The position numbers and the translations under genes are program-made. From Prosopocoilus inquinatus (lineage: Eukaryota > Arthropoda > Insecta > Coleoptera > Lucanidae), in contig CM069874.1 in assembly GCA_036172665.1 (NCBI GenBank), positions 54,604,707 through 54,668,706 on the forward strand: 64,000 nt of DNA. The letters run 5' to 3'. Below the pieces are notes generated by a model. The model saw only the letters and a program-made list of their open reading frames with translations, did not search any database and was not told the DNA's origin. Below, one piece after another: positions 31,431-43,644 of this stretch (its first letter is position 1; every line of letters begins with the position of its first letter).

Positions 31431-34268
31431 GCCCAAAAATGAAAAACTGACCTATCTGAAGGGAGGGCAGTCCCTTAGTTTTGAAACTTCTGCTTCATTT
31501 ACGACTTGTTTCAGCAATTTATTCCGATGAAAGCAATAAACCGCAATAAAACCTTTTATTTACGTTTAGAAGAACTCGGTCAAGGTCTTATTGTATACGA
31601 ACATGAATCCGACTTGCGGATATCGGCATGTTTATTTGTATTTTCAACATGCGATAAGTAGGAATGTTTGTTTACGCACATCTTTGTAACAGACAGCAAC
31701 AATTATGTTAAAAACGAGTACCTAATCTTCGTTAGATTTTTGCTGAAGTTATTAAACATCTTTGTAGGCTAGTTTTGTAACTGCGTTGAAAATGCGTGAA
31801 ATTATATTTTTAATTATCGCACTAATAGCTGCATAATAAGTATTGCAAGAGCAGAAACTATTCCTCTTGCAAGAAAAGAAAGCAAGAATTGGAGTATGAT
31901 ACGATGAAGAATTTAAATAAATTAGATTGCCTGTACACACAATAATCTATGGGATCAAAATAAGTGATTGAATAACTTCGTTAGTTCTCAATTGAACTAT
32001 TTTATTAATTCTTTACATTCCAACACAAAACATATGTTTTTATAAGGATAATATTGAACCTGAATTTCTGCGACGACTTTAACCGTAAAGACATAAAAGC
32101 TCTCGCCTAGTGCAGACGTGTATTTCGTCGTTTATTCGAAGTTTTAATAAAGAAACAAATTTATATTTGCTGTACAAATACAATAAACTTTAGTAAACAA
32201 CATTGTAAGTTGATTATTGGCAATTTACAAATTAATATGATTTAAGAATTTCCGCTTTTTCGATCGCCTTTAGATTGATTTTTTTTTAAATTTAACTGTT
32301 AAAATACGGATTAGCACAAAACTAATCGTCAATTAATGCAACACGCACAGAATATTTTAAACTATTAAGAACTTACCTAGTTACAAAATATATCTGCTTT
32401 TAAAATTAACAAGAAACACGATATTTGACGTGCCTTAACTACAATATCTGTCCATTAGGTCATGGTCTGCGTTTTTATGACTTATGGCCTCGAACGTCGG
32501 AGAATAATTGAAAACCAAGCTCCGACGGAACATTTAAGCTACATTCAGTGATGCTCAAACAATTTCTATGAAACATTTGTATAACAAATTTTGCTTGTCT
32601 TCATGATACTATTTGCAGTTTCAATTAAAGACATAGGCTTAGAGACCCGCCGTATATTATCATATGTATCTTCAAGTAATTGAGATCCCCATGGTTATAA
32701 TAGACACTCTGCGTTTTAATTTATTTGAAATTGTGCAACATCGAAAATTTATTACATATTTAAATTATTTAAGAATATATTTAATCTAAATATTATGATT
32801 TCAGTACGTAAAAAAATTGAAAGTGTTCTTTCTCTATAATACTGACTGAGCTTTTCTACATGAGCCATAAATCAAATCCAAATGATTGAAACTTTTTTCC
32901 TTTTTGATCAACGATTAATGTAACTGAGCACTTCTAAAACAGTTTGGGCATTTGAAATTTAATTTAGGACACAAAATGCGAACACCAAGAAATTGTAAAA
33001 CAAGCAATTAACAAATGGTCTTTGGTGTTTTTTTTTGCTATTTTGGGTTGCATAATGAACGATATATTTTGTGTATATCAAATAATAAGTTTTACTAAGT
33101 AATAAAGGTGAACAGGTTACTCCGTATTTAAATGTCTTATTTTTAAATAATCACTCAGCAATTCAGTAATTTTCAATAATCGACAAGTACACCGCGTTCC
33201 GCATAAACAAAAATATTGCATTTTCAGTAACAGTTGCATCGAAAAACTCAAATAGTATTTAGGCTGTTACTTTAATATCGACAAAGTGTATTTACTTATT
33301 TATGAATCAATATTAAACGACACATTAGTTAAAATAACAGATCAATTAGAAAAAAGATGCTCAGTCAGTATTTTGAGGTATAATGTTTAAGTTTGTTATG
33401 CCCATGTTCGATAATTCTGTTGTTATCTTAGTATTAATTTGTAGATCTTGTTTTATAGACGAACTGGTTTATTTGAGGAATAAAAATCTAAACATAGCTT
33501 GCTTAGATAAATTAGTGCACTTTTACATAGACCAAAAATTTATTTATAGCTCATTTAAGAATTTCCCTAAAATTTATCCAAATTGTGCCGAAACGATGTC
33601 TTTTTTTTGAGTTTTTATTCTGTTGATCAACTTTAAATTTAAGTTTTAAAAAATTTTGTTTCACATAGTTTTTTCGTTTTTTCAAAGACAACGTCCCGGT
33701 TCACAAAACTTAGAACTTGACAGCCATAGATTAGGGAGGTTTGGTAGATAGACAACTTAGATATTAATTATTGTTCTTATACAACTAGCGCCATTGCGAT
33801 CTGACTTAAAATTAATCAACGGAACGGGTAATTTGATTTAATATTGAAATTCAGAACCAATGCACACTTTGTTGTAAAAAACATGTTTTAGTGGAGCTGC
33901 AGCATAAGATATCCGTTTGTCATATCGACATCACTGACTATCACTTACCAAACAGAGATTTAAGCTTTGCATACTACAAGAATATTTTACCACAAAATAT
34001 GGACTATTAACTACTAACTATTAGTACTGTATTGTATTGATTATTGATAAATTTTGTCAAACAAGTAGGTGAGATAGTTGACAGTTTGACAAATTTTTCA
34101 TTAAGAAAAATTGTACACATAATTTATTATTAATGCCTCTATAACTTTTACCACAATATCCATGCTTTCGAGACAAAACGACGTAATCACTACTGATTGT
34201 TGAGAAATTGAAAGATACTTTTCCACACATTTTTTGATGAAATTAGATATATATTACTGCGCACCTAA
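31431..34268. other. 2.8 kb without recognised genes
   Basis: AT-rich and non-coding by eye. A 75-codon ORF at 33383-33610 shows no known domain. I see no inverted repeats or tails strong enough to call an element. Confidence 0.4.
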
Positions 34269-34604
34269 TAATATAATAATAATAATAATAATCAGTTTAT
34301 TAGGCACAAAGATAAATACAATTATTGCAATATAAAAAAAAAACTAAACAAAATTTTTGTGCTTAAAGTGTGTGAGGTCAGATGAACTAGTAATAACTGT
34401 TCCCTGATCTACCCCTCACACACACTTTACTATAAATATTTGGTACCAAACGTATTGAAAATGATTACTAAACAGATATATGAACGTAAATCAGTACATG
34501 ATAACGAGTATAGAATATTGGTGGTAAGGACATCGATGAGAGATTCGAAAATCGGTAATGATTGAAAATAATTTATACCGAAAAAGAAGTATATGAAACT
34601 CTAC

Positions 34605-37407
34605 TCAACGCGGATCACTAAAAAGTAAGCTCTTTAGTTTTGTCTTGAACTGGGACGGTGACAATTTTAAGAAAGCTTCAGGAAACGTATTCAAAATGTT
34701 GGCAATTTGATAGTTGTAACATTGTTTAAAAAATTCCGAGTAATGGCGAGGAATTGTCAAAAGGTCCTTACGTCTCACGTTAACATTATGAACATCTGTT
34801 CGAAACCGAATTTTTTTGTACAAATATGGAGGACATTTGTATAATAAGACTTTGTGAAAAAATTGTGCGCTCTGCAGAAAACGTCTGTTATGCATATTAA
34901 GCCAATGTAATTCTTTCAACTTATGAGAGATGTGACATCTACGCCTTACTCCACATATAAGTCTCATGCAGCTATTTTGTACCCGTTGAATTCTCGCGAT
35001 GTCGGAGACATTCAAACATGGACCATATATACTATCGCAAAAATTGAAATGCGACAAAACCATTGACTCGCACAGTAAACGTTTAATAGACTGAGAGAAG
35101 TAATGGCGATTGACGTAAATTACTTTAAGGTTAACAAAAGCCCTTTGTATAATTTTCGTAACATGTTGTGTGAATTTAAGATCACAGTCGATGTATAGGC
35201 CAAGACTACGGCAACAATCAGATAACGATAATGTGACGTCACCCATATGCAAGTTAATTTGACTAGAAATTTGCAGGCGAGATTTTTTCTTACCAAACAG
35301 CATGATATTTGTTTTGGCGGCATTCAGACTCAGTCCATGTTCGTTGGATATTTTCACTAGTGTGTTTATATCGTCATTAATTTTAGTGCATGCTACGCCA
35401 ACATCCTGTAAATTAAATGAATAATATAATTGTGTATCATCGGCGTAAAGATGATATTTGCAATAATTCATTGATAACAATAATTTAGATGTATAGATTG
35501 AGTATAGCAAGGGACCTAAAATTGAACCCTGAGGAACACCACAGGGAACATATAAGGCGTCAGAAAGTACACCACCACAAAAAACTCTTTGAGTCCTACC
35601 AATGAGATAATTATGAAAAAAACTTAAAGCACTTTCACCTAATCCAATAGATTTTAAAACAGCAAGTAACACATTGTGATTGATAAGATCGAACGCTTTG
35701 GAGTAATCGAGTAAAACTAATAAAACCATTTTATTTTCGTCTACTTCAGTAATGATATCATCGATTATATTATGTAACGCACTGCAACAGCTGTAGCCTG
35801 GACGAAATCCAGATTGCATTTCTGGTAAAATATTATTAGTAGATAAAAAATGTCTTAGTTGGTTGTCCTAAATCTTTTCAAGCACTTTGGATAGAACGGG
35901 CAAGATGCTTGTAGGACGTAAATCCTTAAATGTTTTGGGATTTCTATTTTTGGGTAACGGTAAAATACGTGCCTCTTTCCAAATCTTTGGGAAAACACCA
36001 TTTTCAATGCAAAAATTTATAATGTGTGTGAAAACAGGTAGTAAATAGGGACAACAAAAATATAATAGGTCAATGTTTAAATTATCCATTCCGCTCGCTT
36101 TGCTAGAAAAACCCAGTAGTAATTTAGTAACAACATCTTCTGTCACAGGAGAGAACTGAAAATTTTCACTACAATTGGAGTTATTGCAGTAGAAGTCCAC
36201 AGTTTCAGGAAGCTCAGTCAGAAATATTTAAAGACTCGAGTGAGTAGTTATTTATTTTATGAGCATCGTTGAGCGTATCAGGAATATCGCACTGACTGTT
36301 GCCACGTATGCCGAACTTTTGTAGCTGGTTCCACATTAGTTTAGCATTACCATCGGCAATAATGCGGTTAAGATAAGCTTTCTTTTCAGACCTGACTACC
36401 ACTGTTACCAAATTCCTTAAGGATTTATAATACACCCAGTGTTCTTGTAGACCGGTCCGTTTAAAACGAGATAAAGATTTGTCTCTAAGATTCATCATGA
36501 ACAGCACCTTGTCAGTCATCCATGGTGACTGCTTGTTGTTGCTTTTAAATATTTTGAAGGGAATATGCAAATCAAAGAGCGCAAGTAAGTTGGCATTGAG
36601 AAAATCTATTTTACTGTTAATATTATCAAAATTATAAATCTCTTGCCACGGAATGGAAGCCAAATCATTATTAAAATCAGTTAGATTGATATTTTTAAAG
36701 TCACGATAAAAAAAGGTGATGGGAGTTGTATTTGTAGGTTTAATAAAAGTAGTTCTGCATCAAATCAAGGAGTGGTCGGAAACTTCATGAACATCAATAA
36801 TGCCCGAATTATCCACGGCATTATCTTTATTGGTAATAATAAGGTCAATAAGAGAGGCAGAATTTGTTGTGAAACGAGTTGGTTCACTAATAATTTGCTT
36901 TAAATTAAATGACTCTAAAATTTCTGAAAATTGGAGGGAATGACCTGCAAAAGGCGGAAGGAAGTTAATATTGAAGTCTCCTAGGATATAAATGTAATCA
37001 TGAGACATAGATAATTTCAATAAGGTATCTTCAAAATAAGGGAAAAATTCATGGAAATTATAATGTGGCGGTCTGTACACTACACTTGCCAAAACTGAAG
37101 TAGATACAATAAATAATTACACCCAAAAGTGCTCGATAAAAGCTGTGATCTCCGATTGAATCAGGGTAAATTTTATAGTCTTCTTAATAAAAATACCAAT
37201 TCCACCACCCCTACTGGTACGATCACTTCTAACAAAAACATAATTTGCAATATGAAGTGAACCAGAGCTTATGTCATTAGAAAGCCAGGTTTCAGTTAAA
37301 AAGAGAAGATTGAAATCATTAGTTAAAATAACATCTTTAATTGCATCGAAGCCACTTAGAAGTGATCTGACGTTGAGATGAGCTATCCTTAAATGCAGTT
37401 CACTCAT
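34605..37407 (-). pseudogene. LINE ORF2: endonuclease and reverse transcriptase
   Basis: ORF2 of the element. The endonuclease part (37407-36760) shows IAHLNVRSLLSGFDAI, LLFLTETWLS, RGGGIGIFIKK, VVYRPPHYNF, YILGDFNINF and SLIDLIITN...VSDHSLI. The linker (36663-36214) includes SPWMTDKVLFMMN. RT (36200-34605) has LPLPKNRNPKTFKDLRPTSI, SGFRPGYSCCSALH, LVLLDYSKAFDLINHNVL, CGVPQGSILGPLLYSIY, the catalytic HLYADDTQLYY and LGLYIDCDLKFTQHV, then the C-terminal block MVLSHFNFCDSIYGPC. Only four lesions are seen: TAA at 37114-37116, TGA at 36757-36759, a frameshift near 36215, and TAG at 35865-35867. The 404-residue stretch 34605-35819 is fully open. Motifs fit the CR1/L2 group better than jockey. Confidence 0.9.
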
Positions 37408-37673
37408 GCGATATCCATATTAGAACTTAATCATAGGTAAATGAAATGACTCAGTATACTAAAAAATTAAATATTTTAAAGAGAGAAAAATTGTAAATTA
37501 AGAAGTAAAGTTTTAAAACCGAAAATTAAATTGCAGGAAAAAAGAACAGTGCTGTGAATCTAACAATTAAATTAAAAAAAAAGAATTTAAGCGGAGGATT
37601 TCGTAATCTACTTAAATGAGTAATGGGTACGTACTCTTAATAAGGCAATGGTGTGATAATTACTAAGTATTCA

Positions 37674-37916
37674 TTAAAATGCTGCTCCTGTGGACGGTTT
37701 AGGATTAAGCAGTTCCATGTCGGTTTCGTTTTTAATCAAATGTGTTTTGTTTCTAAATCGAATATAGATATTACCAAGAAAAGACCAAGAATTTTTTACG
37801 CCGAACTTTTCAGAAGCTTTATTCAATAAATTTACTCTGGCTTTGGTAAGGTCTTCTTTAATTATCAGTCTCGAGCCTTTTAGTAATTTTTTATTTGCCA
37901 GGACACTACGACTCAT
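37674..37916 (-). pseudogene. LINE ORF1 C-terminal part
   Basis: About 80 residues ending at 37674. Visible is SRLIIKEDLTKARVNLLNKA followed by VKNSWSFLGNIYIRF and THLIKNE, the pattern of the C-terminal nucleic-acid-binding domain in ORF1 proteins of insect LINEs. Its N-terminal part is missing, consistent with 5' truncation of the element or with divergence upstream. Confidence 0.6.
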
Positions 37917-37920
37917 ACCA

Positions 37921-38155
37921 TGCGTTTAATATGTAAGACGTATTGTTAGATTAGCTCTCTAAATATCTTTTTGCTATTCTAATAAGCTCTAAATAAGAAA
38001 TCGGGCCAAATAATGGCCATAGGGGCCATTTAAAGCTAAAAAGAATAAGAAAAACTGATCGTTCAAACAAAAAAGTAAACTAACTATTATTACTTACTAT
38101 TTAAATCGTAAAATCTTTATCATTTAACAGTAAATTTTCAAAAAGAATGTTGCAA
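37921..38155. other. Flank between LINE and hammerhead repeat
   Basis: Upstream side of the LINE; AT-rich with no recognisable coding sequence. It may still include LINE 5' sequence. Confidence 0.35.
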
Positions 38156-38327
38156 ATCGTTTTTCATTGCAGTGATAACCTCGAGTGGCCTCTGTACAGC
38201 TGCTTCCGCCCTGCTTGGGGCTTCATCAGCAGAGACGTAACTCGACATTCCTACTGCACACCAAAAACGACTTATGCAATTTTTTCGCGATTGCAAAGTC
38301 AGGTCAAAAAGCGATCGTAAGATGTCG
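38156..38327 (-). mobile_element. Hammerhead-bearing repeat, copy 2
   Basis: On minus it runs from AACAGCGACATC and CGATCGCTTTTTGACCTGAC, through about 85 bases of spacer including GGAATGTCGAGTTACGT, into a hammerhead ribozyme, then ACTCGAGGTTATCACTGCAA and CGATTTGCAACA. The same order of blocks occurs in copy 1 at 11483-11835. No coding sequence. Confidence 0.7.
38190..38234 (-). ncRNA. Hammerhead ribozyme, minus strand
   Basis: Read on minus. Stem I is CUCUG (38234-38230) paired with CAGAG (38194-38190), five Watson-Crick pairs. The core is CUGAUGA (38229-38223), exactly the consensus. Stem II pairs GCCC with GGGC around CAAGCA; the closing A/G pair next to the core does not match. Then comes GAA (38206-38204) and stem III GCA-GC-UGU with one G-U pair. 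Cleavage is predicted after the A of GUA at 38195. The differences from 11733-11779 keep the pairing in stems I and III, as expected if the fold was under selection before the copies diverged. Confidence 0.8.
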
Positions 38328-38389
38328 CTGTTTTATCTGTTCATTTTAAATTTAAGATTACCCTTACATATTGAGGTTTCTCTCATATT

Positions 38390-39510
38390 AAAGCTCGAAG
38401 CTCGGAAGATTTCGAGTGATTAGTGAAAAAAATAATTACACCGCACCACGAAGCCGCGACCTCTTCGTCGTCCCGTTTTATGTCCCTAAAAATATCGGCG
38501 CGTCCGTAATAAAGTAACGCAAGGTGAACGGAACACTAACCAGACGGGCCCGTTTATTTTACAGCTCTGTTTCTACATGTAAATTAAAACAACTTCGAAA
38601 TTAATACCAATTTACGATATAATGAACATATAATACCCGAGCGCTGAGTACGCACATAAAAAACCGAAGCGAGTGCCGTTAATAAATGCCATATCTATTA
38701 ATTAAAGGAGGAGGTAACGAGATAAACTGCGCCCGTATGTGCCTTGTAATACTTTGTTCCCGATAATAAACATTTTATTTTAATCACTGTGTCACAGCGG
38801 CCGCTAGAGAAAGGCCATAAAATAAAATCCGAGGGATTTTTTTTTTTTTGTTAGAAGTGTTTGTGCCTGAAAGAAACAAGAATTTAATCTATGAATGTTC
38901 GTTCCATTGATTCTTTGAAGGGTAGAAAGTGGATAGGAATGTGCCGGTGGTGACTCCACCGCGGGGGCAGGTATCCCAAGGGCGCCTTAGATCTTCGCGG
39001 CAGTCTTCAATAGTTTTATTTATAAACGTGCACTTCGCCACAGTGCTTTACATACATAGGCGACTCGTCGATTGTTACCGGCGATTAAAAAAAGCAAAAT
39101 ACACGCCGTAACATGAAAAAGAAACACATCCCATGCAAATAATTAATATGTTTACCGCTTGTTAACCAGTCGTATGTTATTATAATTAATAAATCGACGT
39201 CCGTCTTTTCAGTGGGATTTGCATAATAAGTTTTTAGAGATTTCCAAATGGAAAAAAGTTAACGCGAGAAACCCCGTTTGCATGCAGAATAAATTTTAAT
39301 ACTTAATATGAATTATTGCAGCTACTTAACATGTGCAACACTGTAGAGTACAGAGTGTAATAAATATTTACTTAGGTTATTTTATACTCGTATTTCAGAA
39401 AATAGATTTTGCGACGAAATATTCAATAACTCTAACCAGGGATGTTAGAGTATTACAGGCTTTGTCCAATAGCGTTTTCTACTAATACGTGCACTGGACA
39501 CACTAAATGC
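38390..39510. other. Low-repeat, G+C-richer non-coding block
   Basis: Unlike most of the window, this block shows no transposon motifs or inverted repeats by eye and has a more balanced base composition (for example CCAGACGGGCCCGTTTATTT near 38551). A 60-codon ORF at 38929-39111 is not recognised. It may be unique host intergenic or intronic DNA. Confidence 0.4.
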
Positions 39511-39516
39511 TATGAA

Positions 39517-40752
39517 ACCCTGTTTCAAAATAAGTTGGCACCATTGCTAACTTCCTTATTTTTAGAACTGCAGAGTTGTTAAAATTAGCAAATGTGTTTG
39601 ATCTGTTCCGCCCATTACAAATACGAAAACAGAAAAACAATTGACTGCAAACTTTTCGAGATATCTTTTGTTACATGTTTTCTTTTAATGGAATACCCTG
39701 TGTATCATCATCGTAAACGAAAGAAAATTGAATTTTAATTATAATAAGTCCCTATGTACGCCATATTTGAAAAATGTCGTATAACTGAGATATGTCAACT
39801 TAAAATTGACAAGAAGCGTCTCCTCTTTTGCTTTAATAATGTTGATTTAATTCATTAACGACCCCTGGTGATGTAAAAATACGGTATTTTAGATTATTTT
39901 GTACACCCCTACGTGTATTGTATTGTATTTTATCGTAACCTAACTATATTAAACAAAGTAGTAGCAATGCAGTAGATAACGTAGTACAGCTAACGATGTA
40001 AAGTTTTATCATATGCACTGTAGACTTGTTAAAATGGTATAAAGTAGTCTTATACGCATTTTAAAACATGTATAATACAACTTTACATCATTTTAACCAT
40101 TACACGACGGGTATAATACCATGTTGTACTAGCTACGCTAAGTTATTTACTACTGCTCACTGTTAAAAATGGGTTAGGGTAAAATATGATATAATACACA
40201 CAATATTGTACAAAATCATTCGAGATACCGTATTTCATAAACCTGATGTAAAGTTGCGTTTTATACGCATGTTAAAATGCTTATAATACCACCTTACGTG
40301 ATGTATTAGGTTTTTCTGCACCATAGGTTAATAAAGCTAGGTTATGATAAAGTACGATACAACACACGTAGATATGTACAAAATAATCTAAAATACAATT
40401 TTTTACATCAATAGAGTTGGCCAGTGAATTAAATCGTATTGATTAAAAAAAGAGAAGAGGCTTCTTGTCAATTTTAAGTTGATATGTCTCAGTTATATAA
40501 CGTTTTTCAAATATGGCGTACATTAGAACTTATTACTAGAATTCAATTTTCTTTCGTTTACGATGCTAATATACAGGGGGTTCCATTAAAAGAAAACATG
40601 TAACAAAAAATATCTCGAAAACTTTACATTCAATTGTTTTTCTGTTTTCATGTTTGAAATGAGCGGAACAGGTCAAACAAATTTGCTAATTTGAACAATT
40701 CTGTAGTTCTAAAGAAAGTTAGCAATGCCGACTTACTTTGAAACAGGGTGTA
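39517..40752. mobile_element. Foldback element D
   Basis: About 1.24 kb, arms of roughly 600 bp meeting near 40135 with almost no interior. The ends are ACCCTGTTTCAAAATAAGTT on the left and, inverted, ACCCTGTTTCAAAGTAAGTC on the right. Internal module ends: AATGGAATACCCTGTGTAT near 39692 and, inverted, TACAGGGGGTTCCATT near 40573. Further shared blocks include GCGTACATTAGAAC / CCTATGTACGCC and CCTCTTTTGCTTTAAT. The inner third of the arms contains GATGTAAAGTT and TTATACGCAT repeated several times. Non-coding. Confidence 0.8.
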
Positions 40753-41517
40753 TACATAGTTTGGTAAATATCTAATGAATAATTTATAGAAAAATTAGAA
40801 AAAAGGTTTGGACTTGTTGCGTTTTGAGAAAAAAGTTGGTGATTTGAAAAAGAAATAGTTTAAATAGCTTATTCAGAAAGAAACATTAATTAAGAGTAAC
40901 TAAAACAAACCTTACAAAACGCCCAAAAATGAATTTTACAATAAAAAATTTATAAAAAATCTGTAATATTACTTCTTTGGGCTCCAACAATGAAACAATG
41001 ATATAAGTAGAACACGCTAACTATGTGAGAATATCGGCATTCCTGATTGGCTGAATGGATTTGCTGCTGTTAGAAAATGAAAATAAACAGGACTTTTTGC
41101 AGTTTGAACATTTAAGAATTATTAGTCACCCTGTATAATCGGACTAATTGTGATTTGCCATGATAATAATACAATAACCAACTTGTAGAGGAAGTTATAG
41201 ACTACATAACGACACCTGCATTTCAAAATTTCAAATTTTGGACTTGCTACGTTTTGAAAATAAGCTCCTCAAATGTGAATTAAAAATAATAATCCGTTGA
41301 TAGACAATCAAGTTATTAAATTTGAGACTTTAAATGCCGCCACAGGAAGCAAAATAAACAAGCAGTGAGTGCTATTATCGAATGTAATATACAAGCCTGC
41401 ATTCAGTACGCTGTTTTTTAACGATTATTTAAATAGGGGAACAGGAATTTATTATGTAAAAAAGTTTGTTGCGATGAAATCCCTATGGTGCGTAATCAAA
41501 GTGGGTACATGTGACCT
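40753..41517. other. No gene; foldback-related fragment
   Basis: AT-rich. A single module end CACCCTGTATAATCGG lies near 41118. A 62-codon ORF at 41369-41557 runs into the start of the next LINE and is not a gene of its own. Confidence 0.4.
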
Positions 41518-42578
41518 ATGCCTAAAGCCTTCGACTGTGTTCAGCACGAACTATTAATAAATAAACTAATTTGTTGTGGTATTCGGTTGCGGTACAGCAC
41601 AAAACTTTTTTGAAAACTATTTAATAGATAGAAGTCAGTGCACTAAAATTAACGGCATACTATCAAAGAGAGTACGGATCCAGTATGGTGTACCTCAAGG
41701 ATCTGTGTTGGGACCTGTTCTCTTTTTGTTGTATATAAACGACTTAAGTAAGTTCATGGATGTACAATCAATAGTTTATGCCGACGACACAAATATCTTT
41801 TGTTCTGATAACAACATTAACGTGCTGTTAGATAAAGTACAAGATATGAAAGATAGCGCAGAGCAATGGTTTGTTAGAAATTCACTTAGCTTAAATAATA
41901 ACAAAACCCAAATAATGGTTTTCTCAACGAATCATGGTATAAATTCTAACGCCGTTGTTAAGCTCTTAGGCATAACTTTAAGCGAAAACTTGACTTGGTA
42001 TGCACATATTAAAACCATTAGCTCTAAATTATCTTCTGCGATATTTGTACTAAGAGAATTATCAAAACTGATCTTCTTAGAATACAACATAATGGCTTAC
42101 TATGCCTTATTTCACTCACATGTTCTGTACGGCGGCGGCGTAAGGCTTTGGGGTGACTCTACAGATTCAATAATAATATTCCGACTGCAAAAAATGGCAG
42201 TGAGAGCTACGTGTCGACTAAAATACGACGCTCATTGTAAACAATATTTTATACAGATAGGCATTTTAACAGTTCCTGCCGTTTTTGTTTACAGTACCTT
42301 AGTGCATATTCACGAACATAAAAAATAATTTTGCTACTGTAAATGAAAATCATTCATATCCTACTCAATTTGGAAATCTTTTGAAACAATCGAGAATGAA
42401 ATTAACAAAATCAAAAAAGAATACTATTACACTTAACTTATACAATCAACTTCCATCTAATGTAAAAGGGTATACTCTGACAAAATTTAAAAACACTCTG
42501 TATACCAATCTCAAGCTGATGGCACTATATTCTATAGATGAGTTTATAGTACATTCTCGAACTATAGGTAATCAATGA
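41518..42578 (+). pseudogene. LINE reverse transcriptase, C-terminal half
   Basis: Begins PKAFDCVQHELLINKLICCG, then a frameshift near 41575 and an open stretch to 42328 with YGVPQGSVLGPVLFLLYIND, the catalytic IVYADDTNIFCSD, SLSLNNNKTQIMVF, LLGITLSENLTWYAHI, LFHSHVLYGGGVRLWGD and LQKMAVRATCRLKYDAH. A further segment in another frame (42381-42578) holds the C-terminus (LNLYNQLPSNVKGYTLTKFK). This is the fingers-palm remainder of a jockey-superfamily RT without endonuclease. The catalytic YADD is intact, but truncation and frameshifts make it non-functional. Confidence 0.85.
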
Positions 42579-42850
42579 GCCGCGCTGTGATTGTGTGTTT
42601 ATACAAATTTTGTGTTTTAATTATGTCTGTCCTGGTCTTATATGTATATTCAGTCTGCAACGTTTCACTTTCGTTGCAGCATATTGTTAAATTTTTCGTA
42701 ATTATTGTATATATTTCTGTTATATTTTATGTTAGTGCAAAGTTGACATGTCATAAACATAACTCTGTGTTACTGTATTGTATATATACATATAACGCTG
42801 ATATTGTAATAATGGTTAATAAACATTATCTTATCTTATCTTATTTATCA
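41518..42850 (+). mobile_element. TTATC-tailed LINE, copy 1 (5'-truncated)
   Basis: A 5'-truncated non-LTR retrotransposon ending in TTATC repeats (about 42826-42850). It starts abruptly within the reverse transcriptase. Its sequence from the RT to the tail matches 49255-50570 on minus at over 90 percent by eye, which defines the family. The 3' UTR (42330-42825) shows no conserved protein beyond a short extension. Confidence 0.9.
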
Positions 42851-42990
42851 TACCCAGTTGAAAATTTTTTTTAATAAAAAATGACATAAAAGTTGGTTGG
42901 TAGAAAAGAGTGCTGCATATTTTTGTAAATTTAGAGGTTTATAGGGTGTTTTACTGCACTCTACGTACAATTTTATCAACCAATGTGTAT

Positions 42991-43171
42991 GTATGTACAA
43001 TGACGTTCACCATAAATGATACTATTTGACAGTTTAGTAGTCCTTACGCTGAATGTTCTTCAGGATGTGGTTCGGTATGTACAAAGACGCTCACCATAAA
43101 TGATTAAAATGATCCTATTTGACAGATTAGTAGTCCTTACGTTGAATGTTCGTAAGGATGTGGTTCGCATG
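42991..43171. repeat. Tandem duplication of about 85-97 bp
   Basis: Unit 1 at 42991-43074 and unit 2 at 43075-43171 share GTATGTACAA, CACCATAAATGAT, TAGTAGTCCTTACG and GGATGTGGTTCG. Unit 2 has a 13-bp insertion. Non-coding. Confidence 0.8.
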
Positions 43172-43644
43172 TAGCAGGATCATTTAAGTTGGGCGTCGTA
43201 GTACGTACTATACGTTTTATACATGCACATTACACATGTAACGCATAAAAACTAAGGCTGAGTAGCTCAGTGTCCGATTAAACCAGCAATTTATTATCAG
43301 TTGATTAAATATCAAAACTATTTACGTGTTGTTTGGTTGGCTCTTATTTGTAAGGTTTTTCTGACGGTTAATTTTAGGTGTTTACATATTAATTTATATT
43401 TGGTTGTTTTCTGACGATTTATACTTAATATACCTATATATTTTATTTTATTTTCAGGATTTTTAGGTATCAAATAACAGGGAATTTATACTTATTTATT
43501 CTTTAGAATAAGAACTTTTTTCAGGTCTTGGGACTATATTCCGTATTGTTTGGTTACTTCCGTGTTGTTTGGTTAGCTCTTATTTGTAAGGTTTTCTGAC
43601 AGTTAATTTTAGAAATATACGTATTAATTTATATTTACTTACAT

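Larger units (their letters stand above)
34269..37920 (-). mobile_element. Near-complete CR1/L2-like non-LTR retrotransposon
   Basis: A 3.65-kb LINE in minus orientation, ending at its 3' side in an ATT/TTA repeat tail (34269-34292). It retains the end of ORF1 and practically all of ORF2, in correct order, with few lesions. Domain order is ORF1 C-terminus, endonuclease, linker, reverse transcriptase, C-terminal domain, 3' UTR, tail. The 5' end is probably truncated within ORF1. Compared with the other LINEs in the window it looks young. Confidence 0.9.

Noticed and set aside
35120..35323. 67-codon minus-strand ORF within the LINE RT
   Set aside because: Overlaps the 404-residue RT frame in another phase; shadow frame.
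42575..42874. 99-codon ORF after the LINE reverse transcriptase
   Set aside because: Low-complexity hydrophobic translation of the 3' UTR and tail; the minus-strand copy at 49212-49460 shows the same sequence with a different reading, so it is not conserved as protein.
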